A stretch of DNA of 64,000 nt, taken from NCBI GenBank assembly GCA_018287875.1, contig JAGVVL010000018.1, positions 3,402,501-3,466,500 on the forward strand, in the 5' to 3' direction. This DNA comes from Nigrospora sphaerica. Taxonomy: Eukaryota; Ascomycota; Sordariomycetes; Amphisphaeriales; Apiosporaceae. Below are positions 21,825-36,171 of the stretch, piece by piece; position 1 is the first letter of the stretch, and every line of letters starts with the position of its first letter. The notes under the pieces are model-generated. The model ran no database searches and was not told where the DNA came from. It saw nothing but the letters and a program-made list of their open reading frames with translations. A program made the position numbers and the translations under genes.

Positions 21825-23159
21825 TAGTGTTGACTCTAGCGTTTCGATGTCTATGTCGTCTATCTCTTCGTGGGCTCTGCTACAGGCTCTGCCAGTGCTT
21901 CTAGTGCGGCAGCTGGTTGCTCGACGTTTCCGCGGCTGTACTGTCTGCCAGTCCTCGGCTGTTGGCTTAAGGGGTTCATATAAGGGCAGTGCGAATCCCT
22001 TCAGTCTCGTGACATAAGCAGCTTTAGCGATCTGGACCTGCTCCTGGCAGACTGGACACTCCTTAGACTACGCAGTGTGTGGTCCTCGGCATACTGGACA
22101 GCAATATCGGCTCTGGTTCTCCGTTTCCGGGCATTCTTTTTCCTCGTGCTTAGTCGAGGAGCAGAGCCCGTATCGTCGTGCATAGCGGCAGACTCGGGCA
22201 ATGTGTCCATATCGATAGCAGCGGTAACACTGCTTAAGCTGCGCTCCTTCAACGAAAGGCTCGCATAGATAATAGCCATACTGCCAGATGAGGCCGTCTC
22301 GGCATAGTTGTTCTGCTTATTGGACCGTGGCGACTGCGATATATAGAGTTGTGACCTTCCTGGACGACGTCTTAGCGTTGCGAGGGAGCTTCGCTTCTAG
22401 GACATCGATGGGGCCGCTAGGCTGGTTTTGGAGTTGGGCTCCTAACTACCCCTGGCTTACCTTTATGGCTTCCTTGTTGATACCGTGGGCCACTACTAGG
22501 ATCTTTCTCTTCTAGATAGAGGCATTCTCTCCGAAGGCCTCGGCAGTCTAGTCTAAGTCGGCTTCTAGGGCTTGTTTTTCCGCCGCTGTCTTATATGTGA
22601 TAGCGTAGTCTCCGCTAGGGAGCTTACGTGCTGCTACTGCTGCCTCTCTCCCTGCGGCGGCGTTAACCTTGCGAACGATCTCTACGTAGGTGCGTCCTTT
22701 TATCTCTGTGGCCTTAACGGTGATCTCTCGTTCCTAACGGGGAGGAAGCGCCTTAGCTATCTAAGGGGCTCTAGGTAAGGGAGCGGCGGTTATAGCGGTG
22801 GTAGTAGCAGCGTATATCTTAGGGGCCTTAATATCCTTATGGATAGCCTGAAGCGTGTTCTCGATAGTATCGATGCGTCTCTCGATGCTAGTCTGGCTAT
22901 CTGGTTCCTTAGCTGCCGCCTCTAAGACCGGGATGGCGGCTTGTACGGCTGCGACCAGGGTCGCAACGTCGGAATCACCAGCTAAGAAGCGTCTGAGGCA
23001 GTTTACGGTGCTGCGAATGGCTTCTGGACTGCGTCCGGGTGCCGTGTTGCTGCTTGGCGATGGTGTTCTTGAGTCCGGAGGTGACGGCTCGGGGGGTGGG
23101 GCGGGCCTATGGCGGCTCCCACCACCCGCGCTTTGCCTCGAGGGTGGTGAATCGACCAT
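21825..23159 (-). pseudogene. LINE ORF1: gag-like nucleic-acid-binding protein, broken
   Basis: Begins at 23159 with a Pro/Ser-rich N-terminus, then a stretch IERRIDTIENTLQAIHKDI that should form a short coiled coil (about 22830-22880). After several TAG/TAA codons the same protein continues to a zinc knuckle CYRCYRYGHIARVC at about 22188-22232, of CX2CX4HX4C type, followed by further Cys-rich motifs (YCCPVCRGPHTA, then stop, then CPVC). One of the stops replaces a Trp codon between the Cys motifs. Exact 3' limit is uncertain. Confidence 0.75.
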
Positions 23160-23290
23160 TTCTAGGCTAAATGGAGCCCTAGGAACGGTTTCCGGGCTAT
23201 CCGGTAGCTTATAGAGTCGTGGTTGTGAAGTTATCGCTGTGTGGGGTCGGTTTCGAAAAAGTTTTTTTGATTCCTGTTGTAAAAGTGGAT

Positions 23291-23303
23291 TACTGTGTAG
23301 ATT
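23291..23303. repeat. right copy of LINE target-site duplication
   Basis: TACTGTGTAGATT, identical to 18413-18425. Confidence 0.88.
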
Positions 23304-23547
23304 GAATTGGAGTACGGAATTTACACGGTGATAGATCCAGGTTGCGATAGACGATGGGCAGAAGGATTATCGTCATATTATTCTCAACTAATCGGCCCCA
23401 GATGAAGAAATGAATGCGTCTGAGGAAGAGGTCGTTCGGTTTCAAGACGCTCTGAATATGGGAGCGATCTCGGGTTCTCGAGGACACAAAATATGGTATT
23501 TCTAAACCACTAGCTCCCCGCTCCCCCAGACCTTGAGCACGGCAAAC

Positions 23548-24930
23548 CTAACCCGACAGGGCCTTACCTATGAGTATTGCCTCGTCCGGGCGGGTCAACT
23601 CGACCTCGCTCTCCATATTGACAGACTTGGTGATGGTGATGCCGCTGCGGCCGGGGCCGCCGCCTACGAGGTGCTCCTGGCTGACCCAGTCGCGGCGGGC
23701 CTGGACCGTGGTGGCGACGGGATAGGCGTAGGGGGACAGGGGGATGTCGGGGAGATGGTGCGACGAGTGCCGGGAGCGGCTGGCACCGGCGCTGCCGCCG
23801 CCGCCCTTGGCCCGCGCGCTCGCCGCCGTGACCGTCGTGTCACCCGCCGTGGGATAGTAGTGGGCCGGCCGCAGCGGGCGGAAGCCGTTGCCCTGTCGGT
23901 ACAGGCCCGGTCCGCAGCCGACGATGATGGCTGACCCCGGGGAAAAAGGGGGAGTCAGTGGGAAGAAAGGACCCTCGGCTGTGCTATGAGGGGGAAGGGG
24001 AACCGCTTACCCACGGAGGATTCGATGGTGCTCCAGAGGGCCAGCCAGGCCAGGGAAGGGCACGGGTCGTCGGAGGTGGCGACCTGGATCACGCGGGCCG
24101 TGGCGGAGATGATGACGAGCACGCCAAGCCCAAAGAGAAAACCGAGGCTCAGTTTGATGTGTCGCGGCATCTCGAGGGTGCCGATCAGGTGTATTGGAAG
24201 TATCATGACTGTACCGGTGATCAGTGGGCGCGCCAAAGACTCGGGGCTCCTCCCAGGCTCCTACCTGCTAGGTCCGTTGAGATATCAATGGCGTACGACA
24301 CCCATATCATGGCTTGCATGCCTTGCTTATCGCCGCTTGCCAGACAGCCACCGGGTGCCCATCTGTCCACGAAGGGGTGGCATGATGCCATTACTACGTG
24401 TAGCACGATAAGGCCCAGCAAGGTCTTGAGAGGCATAACGGGGGGGGTAAGCAACGCGGGAAATGCCGTCAGGGGTATTAGGGGGGGTGGAGGCCGGGAC
24501 TCACGACGATGCAGTAGAGGTTGACGGCCCACCAGGCGCGGGCGTAGGCGGGGGCCGGGAGCATGATGTTGCGGTAGAGGGCGAGGAGGGAGAACTTGAC
24601 GCACCAGAGGGAGAGCCAGAAGCCGGGGGCGGCGAGGAGGAAGAGGCGGTTGACGGCGGCGCGCTCGGCGCCCCAGCCGGGGTAGGCGGCGGCGAGCTGG
24701 CCGCGCTGGACGCGCAGGAGGCGCACGAGCTCGGGCCCGTGCGCCGCGTAGCCGCCGCCGACGGCCATGAAGAGCACGTAGCCGGCGAAGAGCCAGCCGT
24801 CGTCCCACCGCGCCCCGCGCAGCCCCGTCTGCCGCAGCCCGCTCACGAGCCGCGTGCCCGCCACCAGGCTCGTCAGCGCCATCAGCGTCGTCCCGCTCCC
24901 CTGAAGCGTCGAGGCCGTCAGTTCGGCCAT
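23548..24930 (-). CDS. rhodopsin-like integral membrane protein, 4 exons (paralogue A)
   Basis: Exons 24930-24505, 24424-24265, 24208-24011 and 23930-23548 give 388 aa; all four joins are frame-consistent (phases 0, 1, 1). It is a seven-helix protein of the fungal rhodopsin-domain family. Visible: an N-terminal extracellular stretch and first helix GTTLMALTSLVAGTRLV, DDGWLFAGYVLFMAVGGGYA (helix 2), FWLSLWCVKFSLLALYRNI (helix 3), YARAWWAVNLYCIV, a helix around IWVSYAIDISTDL, LSLGFLFGLGVLVIISATARV, and the family motif SLAWLALWSTIESSVAIIVGCGPGLYR. A His/Ser-rich cytosolic tail of about 110 residues follows. The tandem partner at 26060-27348 shares the intron positions. The stop lies 245 bp from the LINE target site. 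Confidence 0.88.
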
Positions 24931-26059
24931 CCGGGAGGAGAGAGAAAGGGGGGCCGGGGCGGATCGCTCGCGGTTGCGGATTTTGGTCGGCGCTATTCCG
25001 GCGACGATGGTCGGCCCGTGTATCCCCGCGGGGTGAACACGCGATACGAACAAGGGAATGCGGCGTAAGTGGTCTGCGTTACATGGTGGCTGCCTTGGTT
25101 TTATGATAAGCGCACTCTGGACCGCAGGGAGCGGCACGGGCGGTCAGCCCGCTCGGCCAGCGCCCCTGGCTTCTTAAACTCGGGCCCGGAGGATCGGGCT
25201 CGGGATTCGCCGTAATTAACCCCTTGGTGCCCTGGCTTTGGTGGAATGGCAAACCAGAATCCGCCCTGGGCGAGATCCGACAAGTTTGCCTCCCGAGTCC
25301 TAGATGTTCCTCAACATGCAGTACCCCTGGCAAGCAAACTCAATTTGCCCACAGTGAAGGGCACTTTGCCGCGGGACGGTGTCGCCCCAGCGATGTTGAT
25401 AGCAAACCAGACCCCTGGCAAATATATGCACATGGGACGCGGGAGTACTCGAAACTAGTGCCTGCCATTTCCTGGGACCTCTGAATTTCTCGTATTGGCA
25501 ACATCTAAATATTGTTGCTGGATTGGCCGGAAACAGCACACCAACATATCTGTCTGGCCTGCGCGCTTTTCTCCTGGCCTTAACGAAGTATAGCTGCGGG
25601 GCGATCAGCTTACGCGTGCATTAGGAGTGCCTGTTTGGTTCCCCCGTCTGTGTGGTGCAGATACGCACGGTTAGGCGGCCGAGCATATGACCGTGGTCCT
25701 CATGATACTCCACGGTGGTGACAAGTCGGCTCAGTTCTATCACCTGCCGTAGATCTGACATCCCCGGGCTAGTTTCAGATTTCGGGGGAGCCATGCATGG
25801 GAGTTGTCACCTCCGCAACGTTGAGAGCGGAGCAGTAGCTGCATATAGTGTGGTATTCAGTCTGGCAGGTCTCCTGCGGAGAGAAGAGCCCAGTCTATCT
25901 ACCGACGGCGTGGGTCCCTGCATAGTGTGTAGAAGCTGTGGACGGAAACCCTGCTGCAGCGAAGAGAGCCCAGTCTGTCTACCAGTGGTGTGTATCCCGA
26001 GAGCCATGGCTATTTGTAACCATGGGCTAAGTAAGTGATCATGGGGGCGACAAGCTGGC
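24931..26059. other. intergenic region between the two rhodopsin-like paralogues
   Basis: No gene supported. A degenerate direct repeat of about 80 bp (core GAGCCCAGTCTRTCTACC) occurs at about 25880 and 25965. Confidence 0.5.
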
Positions 26060-27348
26060 CTACGCGTTGTCCCCTATCTGTACTCTCCCCAGTGCACCCC
26101 ATTGGTGCGTCCTCTCGACTTTAAACGACTTTTTTATCGTTATCCTTGCGCTAGCACTGCTGCTGACTAGTTCCTCTTGACTGTCAGATCGATTGGCGGC
26201 TTTAACGAGCGTGGTGGTGGGGAAGCGCTTCAGGGGGACGTCTCCGATAACCGGTTCGCCGGGCTGAAGAGAGGGATGTTGTGCTTGGAGACTACTATCA
26301 GTCAGATCGCCGGTCTTCGTGCTATTTTGACGGAATTGCTTGATTTCATTGGCCTTACAGTAGAGGCCGGGACCACAGCCAACAATTATAGCTATCACCC
26401 AGTGTTAGCTTTCGAGGGCCTTGTGCGTGTTGCTCAATTTGGGGTAGCTTACCAACTGATGCCTCGATGATGCTCCACAGGGCAGTCCAAGTAGATTGCG
26501 GTCTGAGACCCTTCTGGTTGATCTGGATGGCTCGGATCGTGGCGCAAATCATGACAAAAAACCCCAAGCAAAACAATGATGCGAGGCTGACTCTCTTGCC
26601 CCAAGACATCTGCAGGTTGCGCACAAGAGTAAGAGGCAGAAGCATAACTATGGAGACGACCAGTCAGTGCGCTGTAGTGGCAGTGGGCCGGAATAATATA
26701 ACACAGCATGTGGTCGCTATGGCTTACTCATGATGTCCGATGCTATGTCCATTGCATATGACACCCACAGGGTTGTGTTTGCGAACTTGGCCGAACAGCT
26801 AACACCTGGGGGGCCGAACCAGCCGCCGGCTTCTGCACATGTTCCAAAGTGCAGTCCAACGGACGCAGCCAGTGCCTGCGTGCAAAAGTCAGCAATAGGT
26901 AAAACGACATGAGCATATCAAGCTACTCCATTACCAAAACGCAGAAGACGACGACAGCCCACCATAGTCGGATGTAAAGCGGAATTTGGATCATCATCCT
27001 CTTATAAAGACTGAGGAAAGACGACTTCACACTCCACAGGGCAAACCAGAAGCCCAGCATGGCGAAGAAAAACGTAGCCCTGACCACCGCGTTGTCGGAT
27101 GCCTTTTCGGGGTAATCAGGTCCAAGTTGACCCGTGATGAACTTTGTGCGTCGGAACAATATATCGCCATTTGCCAGAAGTCCAATAGCAGTGGCCATGT
27201 AGAACGCATAGGCCGCTATGAGCCAACCGTCATCCGCGCGGAAGGACTGGCCATACCTGGCCCAAACGCGGACAATGCAGACGAAGTTGACGAGGATGAT
27301 GAAGAAGATGCCCACTCCCTGGAGCACGGCATTGGTGAATTCGACCAT
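26060..27348 (-). CDS. rhodopsin-like integral membrane protein, 4 exons (paralogue B)
   Basis: Exons 27348-26935, 26875-26728, 26647-26453 and 26391-26060 give 362 aa with joins in phases 0, 1, 1, the same as in paralogue A. Shared landmarks: helix 1 VGIFFIILVNFVCIVRV; RADDGWLIAAYAFYMATAIG; FWFALWSVKSSFLSLYKRM; LWWAVVVFCVL; TTLWVSYAMDIASDIM; ASLFCLGFFVMICATIRAIQ; and TWTALWSIIEASVAIIVGCGPGLY, in which the last intron falls before AIIVGCGPGLY in both genes. The cytosolic tail differs strongly from paralogue A and is rich in Ser/Lys. Same strand, head-to-tail, so a tandem duplication is likely; protein divergence is high, so the duplication is old. Confidence 0.87.
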
Positions 27349-30853
<3,505 letters not shown>

Positions 30854-31846
30854 TTACAGCTCCCCGTCGTCGGCCAGGCCGAGTTCCACCATCTTGCGGA
30901 GCACCATGCGCTCGACGGCCTCCATACCAGCGGCGTTAGGGTGGTACGGGACGCCGGCGGCGGCGGAGAAGCCCTGGAAGTCGGTGACCCAGGGTTGGGG
31001 GGAGCCGATGGCGTGGTCGCGGCTGAGGTCGGAGACGGGCACGATGTGGCACCAGGCCTCGCGGCCTTGGCGGGCGGCGCGCGTGCCGTTCTGCAGCAGG
31101 GCCTCCTTGGCGCGGTGGAAGGCGGCGCGGTCGGGGCCGAAGGGGGCGTGGCGGCCGGGCTCGAAGTGGTGGCCCAGCAGGGCGAGGTACTCGACGACGA
31201 GCACGGTGGCGGCGGGCTCCCGGGCGTGGATGGCGTCGAGCACGCGGCCGAAGCGCTGGGCGAGGGCGTCGGCCGAGTCGAGCACGTCGTAGCCGTCGAG
31301 GCCGTAGGGGGCCGCGGGCAGGCGGGCGACGTCGCGCATCAGGCCGCCGACGTAGTCGATGTCGTTGCCACCGCCGAGGACGAGGACGAGGTCGCTGTTG
31401 CCAGGCAGGTCGTCGACCTGGGGCGCAAATCGGTGGTTGCCTGTGTACTGGGGGATGGACAGCAGGTTCAGCAGGGTGGCGCCCGAGACGGACAGGTCCG
31501 TCAGGCGCAAGCGCAGGCGGCGCGACAGGCGCGCCGCGTAGTTGTTGCCGGAGCGGCCGGCGTAGGCGTCGACCTGGGGCGGGATGCTGGGCCCGGCGGC
31601 AAAGGACGAGCCGAGCGAGGCGACACGCGCGAGCGGCCGCTGGTCCGCCCGCGTGCGCACGAGGTCGGCCATGAGCACGAGGAAGAAGGTGATGGTGCCG
31701 AGCACGACGAACAAACGCACCACGCGCGTGCGCCGGTCCCGGCTGGGCTCCAACCACTTGGGTGGGGTTTGCACCGTCGCGCCCGCGATGGGTGCGTCCG
31801 CGCGCTCGTCGGCCCGCCCTTCTTCCGCGTCCACGTCCGGCCTCAT
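30854..31846 (-). CDS. membrane-anchored SGNH/GDSL-type hydrolase
   Basis: Single exon, 330 aa. Residues 1-42 are hydrophilic; VVRLFVVLGTITFFLVLMAD at about 43-62 is one membrane helix, so this looks like a type II anchored enzyme with its catalytic domain outside the cytosol. SGNH blocks follow in order: block I VASLGSSFAAGP (catalytic Ser; the usual GDS is GSS), an NNYAARL segment, block III VLGGGNDID (Gly and Asn of the oxyanion hole), and block V GVPYHPNAAGM (catalytic His). Esterase or lipase activity on an unknown ester is expected; substrate cannot be told. The start at 31846 precedes the hydrophilic tail. Confidence 0.85.
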   Translation of the reverse strand: MRPDVDAEEGRADERADAPIAGATVQTPPKWLEPSRDRRTRVVRLFVVLGTITFFLVLMADLVRTRADQRPLARVASLGSSFAAGPSIPPQVDAYAGRSGNNYAARLSRRLRLRLTDLSVSGATLLNLLSIPQYTGNHRFAPQVDDLPGNSDLVLVLGGGNDIDYVGGLMRDVARLPAAPYGLDGYDVLDSADALAQRFGRVLDAIHAREPAATVLVVEYLALLGHHFEPGRHAPFGPDRAAFHRAKEALLQNGTRAARQGREAWCHIVPVSDLSRDHAIGSPQPWVTDFQGFSAAAGVPYHPNAAGMEAVERMVLRKMVELGLADDGEL

Positions 31847-34800
31847 GGTCGGCCCGTCTGGGGTTGCCTGTCTCGGTGTACTTACCTACCTGGGGGGGAA
31901 AGAGGGAGGCGAGGCGCGGCGCTCGGGTTAGGTTGCGGCGACGGATTCACAAGGTGCAAAGCTCAATAAATGAACAGATCGGAAATCTAGCGACGGGAGG
32001 TAGCACGGGCAGCCCGTGGAGATCTCATACTATATTTGGATGGATGCACACTACGGAGATCCTCACGGATCGATTGCTCCGGGCACCCGTCACACGACCG
32101 TGCCCTGCAGATGACCTGCCCAGCGGGCGCTACTGCTTACTTACCTTGCAACTCCCGCTTCCAATCGACCGCCCCATCGGCCAACGATCCCATGGAATTT
32201 GCTCAATTCCCATGTCTTAGCCCCGTTGGGCTATTTACCCTCAACTAAGATCTTCCCCTTCCTTCCTCATTCGGCCCCTAAACGTAGAAAACAACGTCAC
32301 ATCGATGGCGGCGGCTCCGTCTCCAACGCTTGGTCCCAAGCAAAAGTTGTCTCCAGCTGCAGAATGTCTCCCATGTGACTCAAAAGCGTTTCGCCGTCCC
32401 TAACGAGCCGACTATGAACTTTCCACGCAACCGCCCTTTCCGGACCCGAAGCGGCACCATCACCTCATCCTCGGCGTCTTGCTTCGCGCAGGCTCCGGGG
32501 CCCAGCACAATCTATAGTCCTCCCGTGAACGAAGATGTCGCCTTAGGCGCCGCCAGATAGCTGCAGAAATCCACGGGCGACCCTGCCGGCTCGGCATTGG
32601 CGAATGTGTCCTGATGCCATTGGGGCAACCTCTCGTCGCGACCGTCTTCGGCTCGTCCTGAAGAGTGCCAGTGCCCTCCCTTGGCTGACGATAGTATGCT
32701 CACTCCTGGGCCTGGCTCGAGAAGTTGTTAGAACAATGACCGTATGCTCTGGTCCAGCAGTTGACTGCTTGTCGCCGCCACACCGGGTCGCGCTTGCGAT
32801 TGCCCTTGTCTGTTGTAGCGCATCAACCACGCCACGCCCGGTGCCGCGACATGCTGCGACATGCCGAAACAATTAACACGGGCGCGCGGTACGCACCCCT
32901 GGTGCGCTCGCCCCGCGTGCGCCGGCGATAAGGCTAAGTCACCGACCACCCATTGCGCCGACATATCGTCCAACGGCTTTGGGGTCGGCCATGTAATCTG
33001 CGCCGGCCGTCCGTACCCTGCCGACAGCGCCTCGGCATCTGCACGCTGTAGTTTGCGCCGTCCTCGGCCCTGTCCTCGGTGCAATGACGGCTTCGCGGCG
33101 GGCAAATCGACCCGAGTCTGTCCACTACCGTGCCCGTAGTTGTTCTTAATGTGCTCCATAGGATCGGCACGTTGTGGTCATCTGCTTCAAAGCGGCCTCC
33201 CCGTCGATCGTCTAACCATCCTGTCCTATGAGATGGAACTTGTTCCCGCCCAAATGAAGATTCCACTGATGGACAGTGCCGTAAACGGCGGCCCGGCGCC
33301 ATGGTAGAACTTCTACAGCATACACTTGTCGCAACGACTAGACGGGGAGTGGGCGAGCTGTTTATCACCCCTCAGCGTCGATGCTGGCGTAATGCGCGGC
33401 GCCCTCTCCGTGAAAGGCCAAGATGAAGGGCCATTCGCCGCAGCTGAGTTGTGTGGGAACTCACCCTTCAATTAACGCTCCAACCACCAACCACGAAGTG
33501 CGGGCAATTTTCCAGCCAACGGGCGCCACAGCCGCTGAAGGGCGTTACATGGCGTTGACGGGCTTGCCCTACGCGCCGCCCGCCCGTCCCCGGTCCAAAT
33601 TCGGCAGGACTCGGAGATGCCCAAGCACTTCCACACTTCTCCCTATTCCGGTTAACGTCTCGAGTGGGACTCGGGAGGCGCCCAGTTGACTTGCCGTCGA
33701 ATAATCCGCCTAGAGGTCACCCTACCTGGACACGGAGATTATGTCGCATGCTCACTCCCGGCCGAAACTCCCCTGCTTCGCCTCCCCGGGGGTTAGGAGC
33801 TGGCTAGTCGCGGTCGAGATGCCAGGTCGGCCGGGATCACTGCCTGATCTACTCCGTGGACTAGCAGCGGGACGGAGGGCCGAAGTCCACGCGGAGGCCC
33901 AGGCACGGCGCCGACTCCAGGCGCACCCGCCTTACCGGGATGGTCAAGGCTCTCTCGCCCTTTCGAAACAGACACCGCTACGCACAAAGTGCTTATGATA
34001 GGTATACCTGGCTTCTCACCGGCCATTTCCCCAGTGAGGATAAATCTTATAAAGATGGCCACATACGGTGGTACGGGTTGACGCGCCCAAAGGAGGTGAC
34101 GGAAGAAGTGACTTTAGCATACTAGAAACGACCCTCCTAATAAGGGGCAGTTAGTTAACACCTTGTACATAAGGCCTACTTATACCAATATTACACTATT
34201 AACGAGGACTGGGAGCTTTAGCCATACCCGGCGCGTTGCTTAAACCTGTCGATGTTCGGTATAGGGTAGGAACACATACGGCTATGACTTGGGGAAACGA
34301 GCAATTCTCAAAAGGCGAAAGGTTTGGGGTGAGTCAGTTCTCCTGTCAACCCCCCACGCCGCGCCAGCCATCATGCGCAGTAAGCGTGCCTCGCCCCCGC
34401 TGACCATTAGGTAACAACCAAGATGGGCCGCGTACCTGGCAGGCTGCCAAAGAGAGGATGGTGAAAACGGCGAGGCCGGATCATGGTCTTTCCTAGTTAT
34501 TCAACGTACAGCAAGGCGAACCCCAGAGAGCGGGGGAGGGAAGCAGGGCGGGAGGGTATCGAAGCAAGCAGTGAGGTGGGAAACACGCGTGCAAGGCTCA
34601 AGGTGGTGTGGGGCGTAACGGGCCCGTCCTCGATGTTTCGGGAGGCTATCCCGTGGGACCGGGTGGAGCGGGGAAGGGATCGGAGGTTTCAAATTGCGCT
34701 CCGTCTCCGGATATCGCTGCCGGTCGGTCGGGGTGGATGGGCGGGGCCACTACTCGCAAACCTAGCGGCCGACCCTGACGCTGGTGATGAAGAGCCGGAC

Positions 34801-35379
34801 GAATGAACCAGGTCGTAAGCCGCCGGCAGGAACGTTGACGAGGCTGGGCACGCCATCTGCCTTCGCCAGAATCGAGACTGTACGCACGTTCAACCCAGGC
34901 GACGCATGGGCTTGAGATTGTAAGGTGCATATGCATGCTTCTTCATATCATCAGTATAGACTAAAGTCGTAGGCCTTCGTAAAACCTGAGAGAGCCGCCA
35001 CTCGCCCGCCCGACAGCTACGGTGGGGCTATTCACACGTACACGGATACTTACACACCTGAGTGGAGACTTGAAGAAACAAGACAAAACTCAGCAACGAC
35101 TCCCTGAAGACCTCGTCCCCTACTTGGCCCTCTTCCCACCCGGACCATGACCGGCTCTCTCCTTCCTCCCCACTGCTAGCCAGTTTTCAACAACCCGTCC
35201 CGGTGCTCCAATTCGAAAGAAAAACCCAGGACAGAACGCAAGCAGAACGCTGCCTCCGCTCATCCGCAAACGCCATGCTGGTAAATCAAATAGTACACGT
35301 AGGTATAATGGTACAGCCGCTGCCGGCCACAGCACCCTACTAGGCGCCGCGAACCGACACACGGTGGGCCGACGTCGTC
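31847..35379. other. 3.5-kb stretch without a supported gene
   Basis: Several overlapping open frames at 32.5-33.4 kb (minus strand 32728-33159 and 32934-33368) have basic, Arg-rich translations without recognisable motifs. 34.1-34.3 kb is AT-richer. Nothing can be annotated safely. Confidence 0.45.
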
Positions 35380-36171
35380 TCAAGGGTCAAAGACGCCCTT
35401 GCCCTCGCGCCGCTTGAGCTCCCGCAGGACGGCCACGACGCCGTTAGAGCGCAGACGCTCGAGCACCAGCTTCATGCCGTCGCGCGACTTGACGATTTGG
35501 TCATCCGTCTTGTTGGAGGCGATGGACTCGATGCTGCTCTGGATGCGTTTGGCACCCCAGCCCGAGATCCAGCCGCCAAAGCGGCTCGGGCTCCCCGTCT
35601 CGCCGGCGGCGGGAACCTTGTCGGCCTTGCGGCTGCCGAGGGAGGAGCGGTAGGAGAAGGTTGTGGTGACGTAAGTCGGACCCGATGACGCCGATGCCGC
35701 CGCCAACGAAGACAACGAGGACGACGACGAAGACAACGAGGAAGATGGGGAGGACGAGGACAACGAGACCCCCTGCTCTTCGTGGGGCGGCGTCACCGAG
35801 TAGTGCTGCGACTCAATGACACTCAGCACGCCGGTGAAATTCAGGTTGCGGCTTTCGGTCGTCATCCAGCCCTCCCGCATGTCCACGACGCTGTTCTCGA
35901 GCACAAAGGCCGACTTCTCGCCGGCGCCGCCCGTGACGCTGGTGGGCAGCAGCTTGATGACGGCCGCGGGCATGCGAGACTTCTTCACGTGCAGGCGAGT
36001 CGTGTGCAAGCGGCCCGTCGCTGGGTCCACGCGCGAGTCGATGGTGTCGGTGGACATGACATGGCTCGAGAAGGGATTCAGCTGGGGCGAGTAGTATCGC
36101 AGGAAGAAGGCCAGCGTCACCGTCGGGAAGGGGTGCGAGTAGCTGTGGTGGTTCGTGTGCGTGAGAACCAT
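35380..36171 (-). CDS. PRELI/MSF1-domain protein, Ups1-like mitochondrial lipid transfer protein
   Basis: 263 aa in one exon. Proteins of this family carry phosphatidic acid or phosphatidylserine across the mitochondrial intermembrane space together with Mdm35. The N-terminus MVLTHTNHHSYSHPFPTVTL, AFFLRY, NPFSSHVMSTDTIDS, GRLHTTRLHVKKSRMPAAVIKLLP, ENSVVDMREGWMTTESRNLNFTGVLSV and the C-terminal helix RIQSSIESIASNKTDDQIVKSRDGMKLVLERLR follow the Ups1 pattern closely. Oddities: four extra residues between RY and NPF (RYYSPQLNPF), and a long Ser-rich low-complexity insert (about 25 residues, 35700-35770) in the loop before the second beta strand pair. The start at 36171 is chosen because MVLTH is the conserved N-terminus; an upstream in-frame ATG at 36291 adds unrelated residues. 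Confidence 0.87.
   Translation of the reverse strand: MVLTHTNHHSYSHPFPTVTLAFFLRYYSPQLNPFSSHVMSTDTIDSRVDPATGRLHTTRLHVKKSRMPAAVIKLLPTSVTGGAGEKSAFVLENSVVDMREGWMTTESRNLNFTGVLSVIESQHYSVTPPHEEQGVSLSSSSPSSSLSSSSSSLSSLAAASASSGPTYVTTTFSYRSSLGSRKADKVPAAGETGSPSRFGGWISGWGAKRIQSSIESIASNKTDDQIVKSRDGMKLVLERLRSNGVVAVLRELKRREGKGVFDP

Larger units (their letters stand above)
18426..23290 (-). mobile_element. Tad/I-clade-like non-LTR retrotransposon (LINE), RIP-damaged
   Basis: A 4,865-bp element on the minus strand, bounded by identical 13-bp direct repeats. Its 3' end is a (TAA)n tail, seen as ATT repeats at 18426-18445 on the plus strand. From 5' to 3' it holds a 5' leader of about 130 bp, ORF1 (gag-like with zinc knuckle), ORF2 (endonuclease, reverse transcriptase, C-terminal Cys/His motif) and a 3' UTR. 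I see no RNase H domain between the reverse transcriptase and the C-terminal region. Both frames are interrupted by TAG/TAA codons where CAG, CAA or TGG is expected, for example CTATAG in place of CCACAG in the conserved PQGSPLSP motif. That is the RIP signature (CpA to TpA on either strand). The intact ends and complete length suggest a fairly recent insertion that was then silenced. Confidence 0.92.
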
